From assembly GCF_041027365.1 (NCBI RefSeq), contig NZ_JBFTEH010000002.1:599629-663628 (forward strand): DNA of 64,000 nt, written 5' to 3'. The notes beneath the pieces were generated by a model. The model made no database searches. It was not told the DNA's origin and saw only the letters and a list, made by a program, of their open reading frames with translations. Made by a program: the position numbers and the translations under genes. The DNA is from VKMB-3413 sp041027365. GTDB lineage: Bacteria; Pseudomonadota; Alphaproteobacteria; Rhizobiales; Rhizobiaceae. Positions 8,588 to 17,965 of this stretch are shown piece by piece; positions within the stretch are counted from its first letter, which is position 1, and the number at the start of each line of letters is the position of its first letter.

Positions 8588-9106
8588 TCACGCCTCGGTC
8601 GGCCGCGGCTTGGCCCGCCTCTGCCGCGAAGCCAGGATCTCCTCGAGCGTGACCGGCCGGTAGGGGAAGGCGTCGACACCGACGTCGAACTGCCGCGTCA
8701 TCGGCTTCAGCTTGGCGTGGGAGTGGCCGTGCAGGTCGATCGATCCCTTGCCCATCTGGTTCCAGGTGCGGAAGGCGTAGTGGCACAGGATGAGATGGCG
8801 GCCGTCGACGGTCATCTCGCGGTAGGCGCCGACGCTCTCCCAGCCCGGCAGTTCGATCGTCGCGGCGTCGTCGTTGTTGCCGGTGACGAGATGCTTCCGG
8901 CCGTTGAGACGCGCCAGCAGCGCGGCCTTCGTCTCGGCATCGCCGCGGGCGAAATCGCCGAGGTGGAAGACCTCGTCCCGGGGGCCGACGGTCTCGTTCC
9001 AGCGCGCGATCAGCGCCTCGTCGTGCTCTAAGAGATTCGCGAAGGGCCGCTTGTCGATCCTGAGGATGCGCGGATCGTTGAAATGCGTGTCCGAGGTGAA
9101 GAACAT
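8588..9106 (-). CDS. Calcineurin-like metallophosphoesterase
   Basis: A 172-residue protein with all five metallophosphoesterase motifs in order: SDTHF at residues 5-9, HLGDFARG, GNNDD, CHYAF and HGHSH. It lacks the GNH-D form, having GNND instead, as is common in small YfcE/phage-type members. The substrate is unknown; relatives act on phosphodiesters or nucleotides. The start at 9106 is supported by GGAAG on the minus strand just upstream and places the first motif at the very amino terminus. Confidence 0.87.
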   Translation of the reverse strand: MFFTSDTHFNDPRILRIDKRPFANLLEHDEALIARWNETVGPRDEVFHLGDFARGDAETKAALLARLNGRKHLVTGNNDDAATIELPGWESVGAYREMTVDGRHLILCHYAFRTWNQMGKGSIDLHGHSHAKLKPMTRQFDVGVDAFPYRPVTLEEILASRQRRAKPRPTEA

Positions 9107-9364
9107 GGAGCTTCCGCTGAGGAGGGCTGCGCGACCGGCATGAAGCGACCGGTCTCCGGCCCCTAACACGGCCGGCCCGCACCGGGTTCAACCGACGTCC
9201 GGCCCGGCAGGCGCAGAGCGTGTGAAGCCAGACGGCCGCCGAATTCCCGGGTTTGCGGGAGGGTGCGGACAGGCTATCAGCCCTCCGGTGTTCTGATCTC
9301 CCGTGCAGCGCCCGGCACCAGCGTGCTGCGCCCGCCCGACGCCTCTCGGAATGGACCTGCCGAC

Positions 9365-10105
9365 TTGACCCCAGCCGAACTCATCCTGGTCGCGGCCTGC
9401 CTCGCCGCCGGCGGCATCCTGAAGGGCGCGACCGGCGCCGGCGCGCCGGTTCTCGCGATTCCCGCAATGGCTGCAATCTTCGACGTGAAGTTCGCCGTGG
9501 TGGTGATGGTGGTGCCGAACCTTCTGACCAACCTCTTCCAGGCCTGGCGGTTTCGGCGGGAGCGCCCGCCCGGCGCCTTCGTCTGGCTCTTCGCGGTCGC
9601 CGGTGCGATCGGCGCGGCACTCGGCACCTGGATCCTCGCCGTCCTCGACCCGGAGACCCTGTCGCTGATCGTCGCCGTATCGGTGCTCGGCTATGTCGGC
9701 TTCCGCCTGGCGCGGCCGGACTGGCGCATCCCGCTCGGGCTCGGCAAGAAGCTCGGCGTCCCCGCCGGCATCGCGGCCGGCATGCTGCAAGGCGCCTCCG
9801 GCATCTCGGCGCCGATCTCGATCTCCTACCTCAACGCGCTGGGGCTCGAGCGCAGGACGTTCATCGCGACGATCTCGATCTTCTTCACTGTCATGTCGGC
9901 CGGCCAGATCCCGGCGCTCTCGTCGCTCGGCATCGTGACCGGCCACAGCCTTCTGCTCAGCCTGGCAGCGCTGGTCCCGGTCCTCGCCTTCATGCCGATC
10001 GGCTCGAAGATCGCCGAGCGCCTGTCGCCCAAGGTGTTCGACCGGGTGATCCTGGTCCTGCTCGCCGGGCTTGCGGCAAAGCTCCTCGCCGACGCCCTCC
10101 TCTGA
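9365..10105 (+). CDS. TauE/SafE family anion/sulfonate permease
   Basis: An integral membrane protein with about eight hydrophobic helices and the repeated glycine-rich signature of the family: GGILKGATGAGAPVLAIPAM near the start and GMLQGASGISAPISISY in the second half. TauE/SafE proteins export sulfite, sulfoacetate or other small sulfur anions. The TTG at 9365 puts the first helix at the amino terminus; a GTG at 9263 would add 34 unlikely residues. It lies 0.6 kb upstream of the sulfoquinovose-type cluster on the same strand, so export of a sulfur product from that pathway is possible but unproven. Confidence 0.83.
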   Translation: MTPAELILVAACLAAGGILKGATGAGAPVLAIPAMAAIFDVKFAVVVMVVPNLLTNLFQAWRFRRERPPGAFVWLFAVAGAIGAALGTWILAVLDPETLSLIVAVSVLGYVGFRLARPDWRIPLGLGKKLGVPAGIAAGMLQGASGISAPISISYLNALGLERRTFIATISIFFTVMSAGQIPALSSLGIVTGHSLLLSLAALVPVLAFMPIGSKIAERLSPKVFDRVILVLLAGLAAKLLADALL

Positions 10106-10145
10106 GGAGGCCGGCCGCCTCGGGCGCCGCCCGCGCCGACGGACC

Positions 10146-10292
10146 CTAGTCCACCATATGCGGATAGCGGCGCCGGATCTCGTCGCGCATCTGCCTCGCC
10201 TCCGAAAAGACCTCGGCGGTCTGACGGACATAGGCGGCGATCCGGCGCAGTCCCTTCAGATCGCGGGCGGGGGTGCGGTCGACGGTGGTCAT
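10146..10292 (-). CDS. Small conserved-looking protein of 48 residues
   Basis: A short basic-acidic helical protein starting at the ATG at 10292 with GGAGA six bases upstream on the minus strand. The sequence is rich in Arg, Asp and Glu with no membrane segment (for example LKGLRRIAAYVRQTAEVF). I do not recognise a family. Coding is supported by the ribosome binding site and by its position convergent with the TauE/SafE gene. The longer in-frame reading to 10424 has implausible composition. Confidence 0.5.
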   Translation of the reverse strand: MTTVDRTPARDLKGLRRIAAYVRQTAEVFSEARQMRDEIRRRYPHMVD

Positions 10293-10738
10293 GGCGACGT
10301 CTCCATTGGGCTCGTATGCCCCTCCTATCTGGGTTGGAACGCGCGGCTCAGGCAGGCGACCGGGCGCAGGGCAGCCATGCAAGGGCGAAGCACCTTCCGG
10401 CGGATCAATGCAGCTGGCGCACACCGTGGTCGGCGCGCCGCCGCCCCGCCGTGTCGCGGGCCGTCCCCGCGAGGCGCGGTCGTCACGGAGGAGAGAGCGT
10501 TTTCGTTTGACCTTCGAATCGGTTTCGCTGTAGCGTCCTTTGCATTCGTTAGCGCAACTTCATCGTTGCGACGGGAGGTTGTGGAGGCAGCCGGCCAATG
10601 ACGGTCCCTGAAACCGGACGGGGTTTTCGCCCCCGCCGCAAGCCGCGGTGCTTCGCGCCAATGCGCCCCCTCCGCCAATTGCAGCCCGCTTAGCGGGCGT
10701 CTACGAAGACTGTCGTGACGACCATCTGGGAGGATTAC
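10293..10738 (+). other. 446-base gene-free region upstream of the sugar-catabolic cluster
   Basis: No convincing gene lies here. It should contain the promoter and control sites for the ABC transporter operon. Visible elements are the palindrome at 10553-10570, a small hairpin GCCCGC-TTA-GCGGGC at 10684-10698, and GGGAGG just before the substrate-binding protein start. There is no recognisable regulator gene next to the cluster. Confidence 0.6.
10553..10570. promoter_or_regulatory. Candidate operator palindrome
   Basis: CGCAAC and GTTGCG form a perfect inverted repeat separated by TTCATC. It lies about 170 bases upstream of the first gene of the sugar-catabolic cluster in otherwise gene-free DNA. 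The spacing would suit a LacI- or GntR-type dimer. This is a low-confidence guess based only on symmetry and position. Confidence 0.3.
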
Positions 10739-12028
10739 ATGGTCACCAAAACGCTTCTTGCCGGCTGCACCGCCCTCGGCGCCCTGGCGCTGTCCACCTC
10801 GCTCGCGAGCGCCGTCGAACTCCGGTTCCAGTGCTATCAGGACGGCACGGAGTGCCAGACCTGGCGCGAGGAAATCCAGAAGTTCGAGAAGCAGAACCCG
10901 GACATCAAGGTCACCGTCGACGAGGTGCCCTACAAGGCGATCCTAGAGTCCCTGCCCGTGCAGCTCGCCGGCGGCGACGGACCGGATCTCGCCCGCGTGT
11001 CGGACCTCGGCGGCCTCGCCAAATACATGCTGGACATCCGACCGCTGATCCCGGACGCCGACTACTGGGAGAAGAACTACGGCGCGGAGCTGAAGTGGAC
11101 CCAGGTCAACGGCAAGGGCGACAACGGCATCTACAACCTGCCGGACCAGCTGACGATCACCGGCCCCTTCGTCAACAAGACGCTGTTCGACCAGGCGGGC
11201 GTCAAAATGCCGGAGGGCAAGGCGACCTGGGACGACTGGGCGAAGGCCTCGGTCGAGGTGGCCAAGAAGACCCAGACGCCCTACCCGATGGCCATCGACC
11301 GCTCCGGCCATCGCTTCGCCGGCCCGGCGATTTCCTACGGCGCGAAGTATTTCGACAAGGACGGCAACCCGATCACCGTCGATGAGAGCTTCACGAACTT
11401 CGCCAAGCAGTTCGTCGAGTGGAACAAGAACGGCACGATGGACAAGGACGTCTGGGCCGGCTCCGGCGGCGCGACCTATCAGGACGCCTCGCAGCAGTTC
11501 GTCAACGCCAGCCTCGTCTTCTACATGTCCGGCTCCTGGCAGGTCGCGCGCTTCGGCAAGGAGATCGGCGACGCCTTCGACTGGGAGGTGGTCCAGCCGC
11601 CCTGCGGCCCCGCTGCCTGCACCGGCATTCCCGGCGGCGCCTCGATCGTCGGCTTCAAGCACACCAAGCACCCGAAGGAGGTCGCCAAGCTCCTCGACTT
11701 CATGGCGCAGGAAGACGTCTATGCCGACTTCATCGGCAAGACGAAGGCGATTCCCGCCAACAAGACCCTGCAGGAGAAGGGCGTCGACTATCCCGGGGCG
11801 ACCGAGAACGTGAAGAAGGCCCTCGCCGCCTTCACCAAGGCCGCCAAGAACCTGACCCCGCTCGCCTTCGAGTTCCAGGGCTACAAGAACAACCGCGTCA
11901 TCATGAACGCGACGGTGACGCGGCTCACCCAGGCGATCGTGGGCGAATCCACGCTCGACGAGGCGCTGAAGCGGATCGATTCCGACGTCAAGGAGGCCGT
12001 CAAGGCGGCCGGCGACGCCAAGAAGTAA
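10739..12028 (+). CDS. Sugar ABC transporter periplasmic substrate-binding protein
   Basis: A 429-residue family-1 extracellular solute-binding protein. An N-terminal signal peptide (about residues 1-23, ending ALSTSLASA) precedes the mature start VELRF. The ATG at 10739 follows GGGAGG. Mature sequence features are the hinge-region segment LAGGDGPDLARVSDLGGLA and the C-terminal FEFQGYKNNR. The mature protein has four cysteines in two local pairs (FQCYQDGTECQ and PPCGPAACTG), which could form periplasmic disulfides. It heads an operon with two permeases and an ATPase. From its neighbours the likely ligand is sulfoquinovosyl glycerol or another alpha-glycoside. Confidence 0.92.
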   Translation: MVTKTLLAGCTALGALALSTSLASAVELRFQCYQDGTECQTWREEIQKFEKQNPDIKVTVDEVPYKAILESLPVQLAGGDGPDLARVSDLGGLAKYMLDIRPLIPDADYWEKNYGAELKWTQVNGKGDNGIYNLPDQLTITGPFVNKTLFDQAGVKMPEGKATWDDWAKASVEVAKKTQTPYPMAIDRSGHRFAGPAISYGAKYFDKDGNPITVDESFTNFAKQFVEWNKNGTMDKDVWAGSGGATYQDASQQFVNASLVFYMSGSWQVARFGKEIGDAFDWEVVQPPCGPAACTGIPGGASIVGFKHTKHPKEVAKLLDFMAQEDVYADFIGKTKAIPANKTLQEKGVDYPGATENVKKALAAFTKAAKNLTPLAFEFQGYKNNRVIMNATVTRLTQAIVGESTLDEALKRIDSDVKEAVKAAGDAKK

Positions 12029-12058
12029 GCGAACGCGTCCAAGACGCCGTGACAGAAG

Positions 12059-12079
12059 CGAAGGGCCAAGGCCCCTTCG
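12059..12079 (+). other. Intercistronic stem-loop after the binding-protein gene
   Basis: CGAAGGGCC (12059-12067) pairs with GGCCCCTTCG (12070-12079) with one bulged C, between the binding-protein stop and the first permease. Such stems often stabilise the 5' portion of the mRNA or attenuate readthrough, so that binding protein is made in excess over permease. The pairing is read from sequence; the role is inferred. Confidence 0.4.
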
Positions 12080-12096
12080 CCGTCCGGGATGATCTC

Positions 12097-13089
12097 ATGC
12101 TGAAGCCCTTCAACAGCGCAGTCCAGCTCGGCTACCGCACCGCCTTCGGCCTCTTCGAATGGCCGATGGCGAGCGCCCAGCGCCTCGTCGGCATCAGGCG
12201 CATCGCCTGGATGTTCCTTCTGCCGAACCTGATCATCTTCGGCGCCTTCACCTTCCTGCCGATCATCCTCAACTTCTTCTATGCGACGAGCGGATCGGAC
12301 GCGATCCTGCTCTCGCAGCGCCCCTATGTCGGCGCCGACAACTTTGCCTCGCTGCTCTCCTGCACGAACTATCTGGATCCGAACACCTGCCGGCGCGACG
12401 TCTTCTGGCGCGCGGTCTACAACACCGGCTGGTTCGTCGTGCTGCAGGTCGGCTTCATGGTGCTGTTCTCGCTGCTGACCGCGCTGATCCTCAACCGCAA
12501 GATCCCGTTCCGCGGCTTCTTCCGCGGCGTGTTCTTCTATCCGGTCCTGCTCTCGCCGGTCGTCGTCGCGCTGATCTGGAAGTGGATCCTGCAGCGTTAC
12601 GGCGTCCTCAACGCCGGGCTCGACGCCGTGGGCGTGACGCCCGTCGACTGGCTCACCAACGCCAACTGGGCGTTCTTCTGGATCATCTTCGTGTCGATCT
12701 GGGCCCATATGGGCTTCTACACGCTGATCCTCCTCGCCGGACTGCAGGCGATCCCCTCCGACGTCTATGAGGCGGCGGAGATGGACGGGGCCTCGCGCTG
12801 GCGGGTCTTCTACAGGATCACCATGCCGCTCTTGATGCCCACCATGGTCGTCGTGCTGGTGCTCAGTCTCATCCGCGCGGTGCAGGCCTTCGACGAGATC
12901 TTCGTCCTCACCGGCGGCGGCCCCGGCTCGGCGACGACGCTGATCCTGCAGTACATCTACGAAACCGGTTTCGCCTCGCGCCCGCAGCTCTTCGGCCTCG
13001 CCGCCGCCGCCTCGATCCTGATGGCGGTCGTGCTCCTGGTCCTGACCCTGCTGCAGCTGCGCGCGACCCGCAGCCAGGCGGAGGGATAG
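12097..13089 (+). CDS. Sugar ABC transporter permease (MalF/UgpA type)
   Basis: A 330-residue inner-membrane permease with about six transmembrane helices and the cytoplasmic EAA loop EAAEMDGASRWRVFYRI, which docks on the ATPase. The segment between helices 1 and 2 carries a short Cys-containing loop (SCTNYLDPNTCRRDVF). The ATG at 12097 has GGGA at suitable spacing. It pairs with the next gene to form the heterodimeric channel of the carbohydrate-uptake CUT1 class. Confidence 0.93.
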   Translation: MLKPFNSAVQLGYRTAFGLFEWPMASAQRLVGIRRIAWMFLLPNLIIFGAFTFLPIILNFFYATSGSDAILLSQRPYVGADNFASLLSCTNYLDPNTCRRDVFWRAVYNTGWFVVLQVGFMVLFSLLTALILNRKIPFRGFFRGVFFYPVLLSPVVVALIWKWILQRYGVLNAGLDAVGVTPVDWLTNANWAFFWIIFVSIWAHMGFYTLILLAGLQAIPSDVYEAAEMDGASRWRVFYRITMPLLMPTMVVVLVLSLIRAVQAFDEIFVLTGGGPGSATTLILQYIYETGFASRPQLFGLAAAASILMAVVLLVLTLLQLRATRSQAEG

Positions 13090-13093
13090 AACG

Positions 13094-14140
13094 ATGGTCT
13101 GGTCCTTCATCTCGCGCACCCGAGGCCGCAACCGCTTCGACATCACCGACTGGCTGACCTGGGGCTACCTGATCTTCGGCATCGTGCTGATGTTCGGCCC
13201 GGTGCTCTGGGTGGCGCTCTCCTCCTTCAAGACCGACGCGGCGCTCGCCGAATACCCGCCGACCTTCCTGCCGCTGTCGGCGCAGACGGTCACGGTGCCG
13301 GGCTACGACAAGCCGCTGCCGCTCTACGAGGTGACGGGCGGGGAGCATAAGGGCGAGGTGCTGGCGCAGATCCGCCGCATCGGGCTCAACGCCCAGATGG
13401 TCGACCCAGCCCATCCCGACCAGAAGATCAACGTCAACATCAACGACCGGCAGCCGAAGCGCCAGTTCGCGGTGCAGTGGAGCAACTACACCCAGCTGTT
13501 CAAGCGCTTCAACTTCATGCGCTACTTCTGGAACAGCGTGTTCATCACCGTCGTCGCGACGATCATCACCGTGATCTTCAACTCGATGGCGGCCTTCGCG
13601 CTGGCCAAGTACAAGTTCAAGGGGCGAACCGTCGTCTTCCTCCTGATCATCGCCACCTTGATGATCCCGCCGACGATCAACCTCGTGCCGATCTATCTCG
13701 TCGTCAACGAGCTCGGCCTCGTCAACACGCCCTGGGCGGTGATCTGGCCGGCGGTGGCGACGCCGACCGGCGTGTTCCTGCTGCGGCAATACATGCTGAC
13801 GATCCCGGACGACCTCCTCGACGCGGCGCGCATGGATCACGCGTCGGAATGGCGCGTCTACTGGCGGATCGTCCTGCCGCTCGCCGCCCCCGCCATCGCC
13901 GTCCTCGTGATCTTCTCGGTGATGTGGCGCTGGAACGAGTTCCTCTGGCCGCTGATCGTGCTGACGCGGTCCGAGCAGTTCACGCTGCAGCTGGCGCTGA
14001 ACGCCTTCCAGGGCGACCTGCAGACCTCCTGGAGCGGGCTCCTCGCCATGACCATGCTGACGCTCATCCCGATCACCATCATCTTCGCGCTCCTGCAGAA
14101 GAACATCACCGCCGGCATCGCCCAGAGCGGCGTCAAGTAA
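13094..14140 (+). CDS. Sugar ABC transporter permease (MalG/UgpE type)
   Basis: A 348-residue permease starting four bases after the previous stop. It has the EAA-loop equivalent DAARMDHASEWRVYWRI. An insertion of about 90 residues lies between the first helix and the conserved core (about residues 45-135); such an extended periplasmic loop is also known from alpha-glucoside-type permeases. The insertion may contact the binding protein. It is translated with its partner from the same operon. Confidence 0.93.
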   Translation: MVWSFISRTRGRNRFDITDWLTWGYLIFGIVLMFGPVLWVALSSFKTDAALAEYPPTFLPLSAQTVTVPGYDKPLPLYEVTGGEHKGEVLAQIRRIGLNAQMVDPAHPDQKINVNINDRQPKRQFAVQWSNYTQLFKRFNFMRYFWNSVFITVVATIITVIFNSMAAFALAKYKFKGRTVVFLLIIATLMIPPTINLVPIYLVVNELGLVNTPWAVIWPAVATPTGVFLLRQYMLTIPDDLLDAARMDHASEWRVYWRIVLPLAAPAIAVLVIFSVMWRWNEFLWPLIVLTRSEQFTLQLALNAFQGDLQTSWSGLLAMTMLTLIPITIIFALLQKNITAGIAQSGVK

Positions 14141-14154
14141 GCAAGGGGGCGAGA

Positions 14155-15255
14155 ATGGCCGTCGTCGAACTGGAAAAACTGGTCAAGGACTATGCCGGCT
14201 TCCGCGCGATCCACGGCGTGGACTTGACGATCGAGGACGGCGAGTTCTGCGTCTTCGTCGGCCCGTCCGGCTGCGGCAAGTCCACGCTCCTGCGGATGAT
14301 CGCGGGGCTGGAGGAGATCTCGGACGGGGAGCTCAGGATCGACGGCCAGCGCGTCAACGAGCTGCGCGCCGCCGAGCGCGGCCTTGCCATGGTGTTCCAG
14401 ACCTACGCGCTCTACCCGCACATGACGGTGCGCGAAAACCTCGCCTTCGGCCTCGAAAACATCAAGACGCCGAAGGACGAGATCAAGCAGCGCGTCGACG
14501 ACGCGGCGCGCATGCTGCAGATCACCGAGCACCTGGAGCGCCGGCCGAAGCAGCTCTCCGGCGGCCAGCGCCAGCGCGTCGCCATCGGCCGGGCGGTGGT
14601 GCGCGAGCCGAAGGTGTTCCTCTTCGACGAGCCACTGTCGAACCTCGACGCGGAACTCCGCGTCGTCATGCGCGGCGAGATCTCGCAGCTGCATCGCCGG
14701 CTCGGCAACACGATGATCTACGTCACCCACGACCAGGTCGAGGCGATGACCATGGCCGACAAGATCGTCGTCCTGAAGAAGGGCACGATTCAGCAGGTCG
14801 GCTCGCCGCTCGACCTCTACAACCGGCCCGCCAACCACTTCGTCGCCGGCTTCATCGGCTCGCCGCGGATGAACTTTCTGGAGATGACGGTCGCGGAGGT
14901 CCGGAACGACGGCATCGTCGTGGAGGATTCCAGCCGGCACCGCTTCGAAGCGGCCGTCTCGCCCGAGGGCGTCGCTGTCGGCGAAGCCGTGACCGTCGGC
15001 GTGCGCCCCGAGCATCTGGAGATCGGCACCGAGCGCGGCCAGCCCGTCACGGTCGAAACCATCGAGCAGCTCGGCGGGGAGTCCTATCTCTACTGCACCG
15101 ACGCGTCGGGCAAGCCGATCACCGTGCACAAGTCCGGCCAGACGCGGATCCGGGCAGGCGAGACGGCGCAGGTGTTTTTGCCGGCCGAGGCGATCCACGT
15201 GTTCCGCAAGGACGGCACCGCGCTGGAACGGCTGCGGATCGGCGAGGAAGTTTGA
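14155..15255 (+). CDS. Sugar ABC transporter ATP-binding protein (UgpC/MsmK type)
   Basis: A 366-residue CUT1-family ATPase that energises the two permeases. Visible motifs are Walker A GPSGCGKST, Q-loop VFQTYALYPHMT, signature LSGGQRQRVA, Walker B VFLFDEPLSNLD and switch His in YVTHDQ. A C-terminal TOBE-type domain contains GVRPEHLE. The ATG at 14155 lies 14 bases after the permease stop with a G-rich ribosome binding site. A single ATPase of this type can serve several sugar permeases. Confidence 0.95.
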   Translation: MAVVELEKLVKDYAGFRAIHGVDLTIEDGEFCVFVGPSGCGKSTLLRMIAGLEEISDGELRIDGQRVNELRAAERGLAMVFQTYALYPHMTVRENLAFGLENIKTPKDEIKQRVDDAARMLQITEHLERRPKQLSGGQRQRVAIGRAVVREPKVFLFDEPLSNLDAELRVVMRGEISQLHRRLGNTMIYVTHDQVEAMTMADKIVVLKKGTIQQVGSPLDLYNRPANHFVAGFIGSPRMNFLEMTVAEVRNDGIVVEDSSRHRFEAAVSPEGVAVGEAVTVGVRPEHLEIGTERGQPVTVETIEQLGGESYLYCTDASGKPITVHKSGQTRIRAGETAQVFLPAEAIHVFRKDGTALERLRIGEEV

Positions 15256-15300
15256 GAGCGGGATCTCAGGGTCCCCGAGAATTGAACGATGGCGGCTGTG

Positions 15301-15478
15301 CACCCCCCTCTGTCCTGCCGGACATCTCCCCCACAAGGGGGGAGATCGATCGCGCTTATGCGTCCCGCCCTACGTTCGTCGCTGTGGCTGGCACAACCGG
15401 CAAAGAGCGTCGCGCGATCGGCGCAGCTGCTGATCTCCCCCCCTGTGGGGGAGATGGGCGGCAGCCCAGAGGGGGGTG
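15301..15478. repeat. RIME-like palindromic intergenic element 1
   Basis: Two roughly 47-base arms (15301-15347 and 15432-15478) form an imperfect inverted repeat starting CACCCCCCTCTG. Each arm also folds on itself through ATCTCCCCC...GGGGGGAGAT. This architecture matches the rhizobial intergenic mosaic elements. It fills most of the 335-base gap between the transporter ATPase and the first GH31 gene. No other gene is seen in the gap. Confidence 0.7.
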
Positions 15479-15590
15479 CCTCGGCACCCACGTCGATGCC
15501 CGCCTTTCGGCAACTGTCTGCCGCTGCGGCTGACGACATCAGCGCCGCCTGCGCCCAGCCGCGCATCCCGCATTCCAGAGGACCCCGCCC

Positions 15591-17936
15591 ATGACCATCC
15601 TCAGCGCAACCGGCCCGGCCGAGACGACGCCGCACGGCCTCGACCTGCCGCTGAACGCCGGCTTCACCCTCAAGGTGGCGGTGCTGGAGGACTGGCTGAC
15701 CCGCATCGCGATCGTGCCGGAGGGCGGCTTTCGCGTCGACCGGACGTGGACGATCGCGCCGGAGGGGGACACGCCGTGGGAGGGCCGCGACCGGCTTTCC
15801 ACGGATGGCTTCGCGCTGCCGCAGGTGACGCATGAAGCGGCGAACGATCTGGAGATCGTCACCTCCGGCGATATCCGCGTGCTGGTCGAGCCGGCCCCGC
15901 TGCGCCTCGCCGTCCAGCGCCGCGAGGGCGGCAGCTGGCGCACGGTGATGCAGGATCGCGAGCGCAGCGCCTACTACTGGCTCGAGGCGCGCGGCGGCTT
16001 TCGCCATTACCAGACCCGGCACCCGGCCGAGCGCCATTACGGCCTCGGCGACAAGACCGGTCCGCTCGACCGCACGGGGCGCCGCTTCCGCTGCCTGCAG
16101 ATCGACTCGATGGGCTACAATGCCGAGCTGTCCGACCCGCTCTACAAGCATGTCCCCTTCGTCATGGTCGAGGCGGAGGACGGGACGGCGACCGGCCTCC
16201 TCTACGACACGCTGTCGGAGATGGCCGTCGACCTCGGCGCCGAGCATTCGAACTATTACGACCCCTACCGGCACGTCGACATCCTGGAAAAGGGGATGGT
16301 GGCCTATGTCGTCGCCGGCCCGCGGCTCGCCGACATCGTGCCCCGCCTGGCTCAGCTCACCGGTCGGCCGCACCTGCCGCCGCGCTGGTCGATGGGCTTC
16401 GCCTTCACCACCATGCACCACGCCGACGCCCCCAATGCGCAGGAGGTGATGACGGGCTTCGCCGAGCGCTGCCGCGCCGACGACATCCCGATCAGCGCCA
16501 TCCATTCCGGCTCGGGCTACACGACGCGCGAGGACGGGCGCCGCTACGTCTTCACCTGGAACGAGACGAAGTTCCCCGACCGCAAGGCCTTCTTCGCGCG
16601 GCTGAAGGAACTCGGATACCACACCTGCGCGAACGTCAAGCCGGTGCTCCTGAAGGAACATCCCGCCTACCCCGAGGCTGCCGAGAAGGGCCTCTTCGTC
16701 AAGCGCAGCGACGGCTCGCCGGCGGTGGAGATGTTCTGGGGCGGCGAGGGCGCGAGCCTCGACCTGTCGAACCCCGAGACGATCGCCTGGTGGCAGGCGG
16801 GCATCCGAACCCAAGTCCTCGGCCAGGGCTTCGACGCGGCCTGGAACGACAACAACGAGGCCGAGCTCTGGGACGAGACGGCGACGGTCGACGGCCTCGG
16901 CCGGCCGCTGCCCGCGATCGACGTCAAGCCGCTGCAGGCGCTCCTGATGACGCGCGCGACGTTCGAGGCGACGAAGGCGCGCGAGCCGGAGAAGCGCCCC
17001 TACACGATCAGCCGCGCCGGGCCGATCGGCATCTCCCGCTACGGCGAGACCTGGACCGGCGACAACTACACCTCCTGGCACACGCTGAAGTGGAACATCC
17101 GGGGCGGCGTCTCGATGAGCCTCTCCGGGATGCCCTTCATCGGCCACGACATCGGCGGCTTCGCCGGGCCGAAGCCGGGGCCGGAGCTGTTCACCCGCTT
17201 CGTCCAGTTGATGGCGCTGCATCCGCGTGCGGTGATGAACTCCTGGAAGCCGCAGCTCGCCGAGCCGGTGAACCTGCCCTGGATGCATCCGGAAGTGACG
17301 GATCACGTTCGCGAGGCGCTGCGCCTGCGCTACCGCTTCCTGCCACTCCTCTACTCCCTCGCCCACGACTGCCACCGGACCGGCGCCCCGATCGTCGCGC
17401 CGCTGCTCTACCACTTCCCGGACGTGTCCTGCCGCAAGGATCCGGACGCCTTCATGCTCGGCCCTGACGTGCTCGTCGCGCCCAACGTCACCGAGGGCGC
17501 GGACACCGTCACGATCGACCTGCCCAAGGTCGAGGGCGGCTGGCACGACTTCTGGAGCGAAGCCATCCACGACGGCGGCACCCGCGCCACCGTCCCCGCC
17601 CCGCTCGACCGCCTGCCGATCTTCGTGCGCTCCGGCGCCGTGCTGCCGCTGGCGATGGACTGGGCGCCGACCAGTCCGCACGAGGCGAAGGCGGTGGCGC
17701 TGGCGGCCTTCCTCGGCGCGGGCAGCTCGACGAGCCGGCGGACGGTGTTCTTCGACGACGGCGAGAGCTGGCGCTACCGGGACGGCGACTGTTCGCTGCT
17801 CGCCTGCGAGCTCACCGCGGGCGAAGGGAGCGTCCGGCTCACCGTCACCGAACAGGGCAGCGGCCGCGGCCAACCGGAGCTGTTCGTCGAGATGCGGGGG
17901 CTTGGCGAGCGGATGGCGGAGCATGAGCTGCCGTGA
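15591..17936 (+). CDS. Glycoside hydrolase family 31, alpha-glucosidase type
   Basis: A 781-residue retaining alpha-glycosidase. The catalytic nucleophile motif is WNDNNE at 418-423 (Asp420; W-x-D-M-N-E is commoner), and the acid/base is Asp491 in ETWTGDN. An N-terminal beta-sandwich precedes the barrel, with GLGDKTGPLDR and YKHVPFVM typical of GH31. There is no signal peptide, so it acts on imported oligosaccharide or glycoside in the cytosol. It lacks the sulfonate-binding R-x-x-W pattern of the second GH31 at 23390. It sits between the transporter genes and the sulfo-sugar block, with palindromic elements on both sides. Confidence 0.9.
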   Translation: MTILSATGPAETTPHGLDLPLNAGFTLKVAVLEDWLTRIAIVPEGGFRVDRTWTIAPEGDTPWEGRDRLSTDGFALPQVTHEAANDLEIVTSGDIRVLVEPAPLRLAVQRREGGSWRTVMQDRERSAYYWLEARGGFRHYQTRHPAERHYGLGDKTGPLDRTGRRFRCLQIDSMGYNAELSDPLYKHVPFVMVEAEDGTATGLLYDTLSEMAVDLGAEHSNYYDPYRHVDILEKGMVAYVVAGPRLADIVPRLAQLTGRPHLPPRWSMGFAFTTMHHADAPNAQEVMTGFAERCRADDIPISAIHSGSGYTTREDGRRYVFTWNETKFPDRKAFFARLKELGYHTCANVKPVLLKEHPAYPEAAEKGLFVKRSDGSPAVEMFWGGEGASLDLSNPETIAWWQAGIRTQVLGQGFDAAWNDNNEAELWDETATVDGLGRPLPAIDVKPLQALLMTRATFEATKAREPEKRPYTISRAGPIGISRYGETWTGDNYTSWHTLKWNIRGGVSMSLSGMPFIGHDIGGFAGPKPGPELFTRFVQLMALHPRAVMNSWKPQLAEPVNLPWMHPEVTDHVREALRLRYRFLPLLYSLAHDCHRTGAPIVAPLLYHFPDVSCRKDPDAFMLGPDVLVAPNVTEGADTVTIDLPKVEGGWHDFWSEAIHDGGTRATVPAPLDRLPIFVRSGAVLPLAMDWAPTSPHEAKAVALAAFLGAGSSTSRRTVFFDDGESWRYRDGDCSLLACELTAGEGSVRLTVTEQGSGRGQPELFVEMRGLGERMAEHELP

Positions 17937-17965
17937 CGCCGCGCGGCGGAACAGGAGGCGCGCCC

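Noticed and set aside
10739..17936. Whole region as a classic agl alpha-glucoside operon
   Set aside because: The glucosidase is GH31, not the GH13 AglA, and the block downstream contains oxidative sugar-acid genes and a sulfoquinovosidase. A partial alpha-glucoside role for the transporter is still possible.
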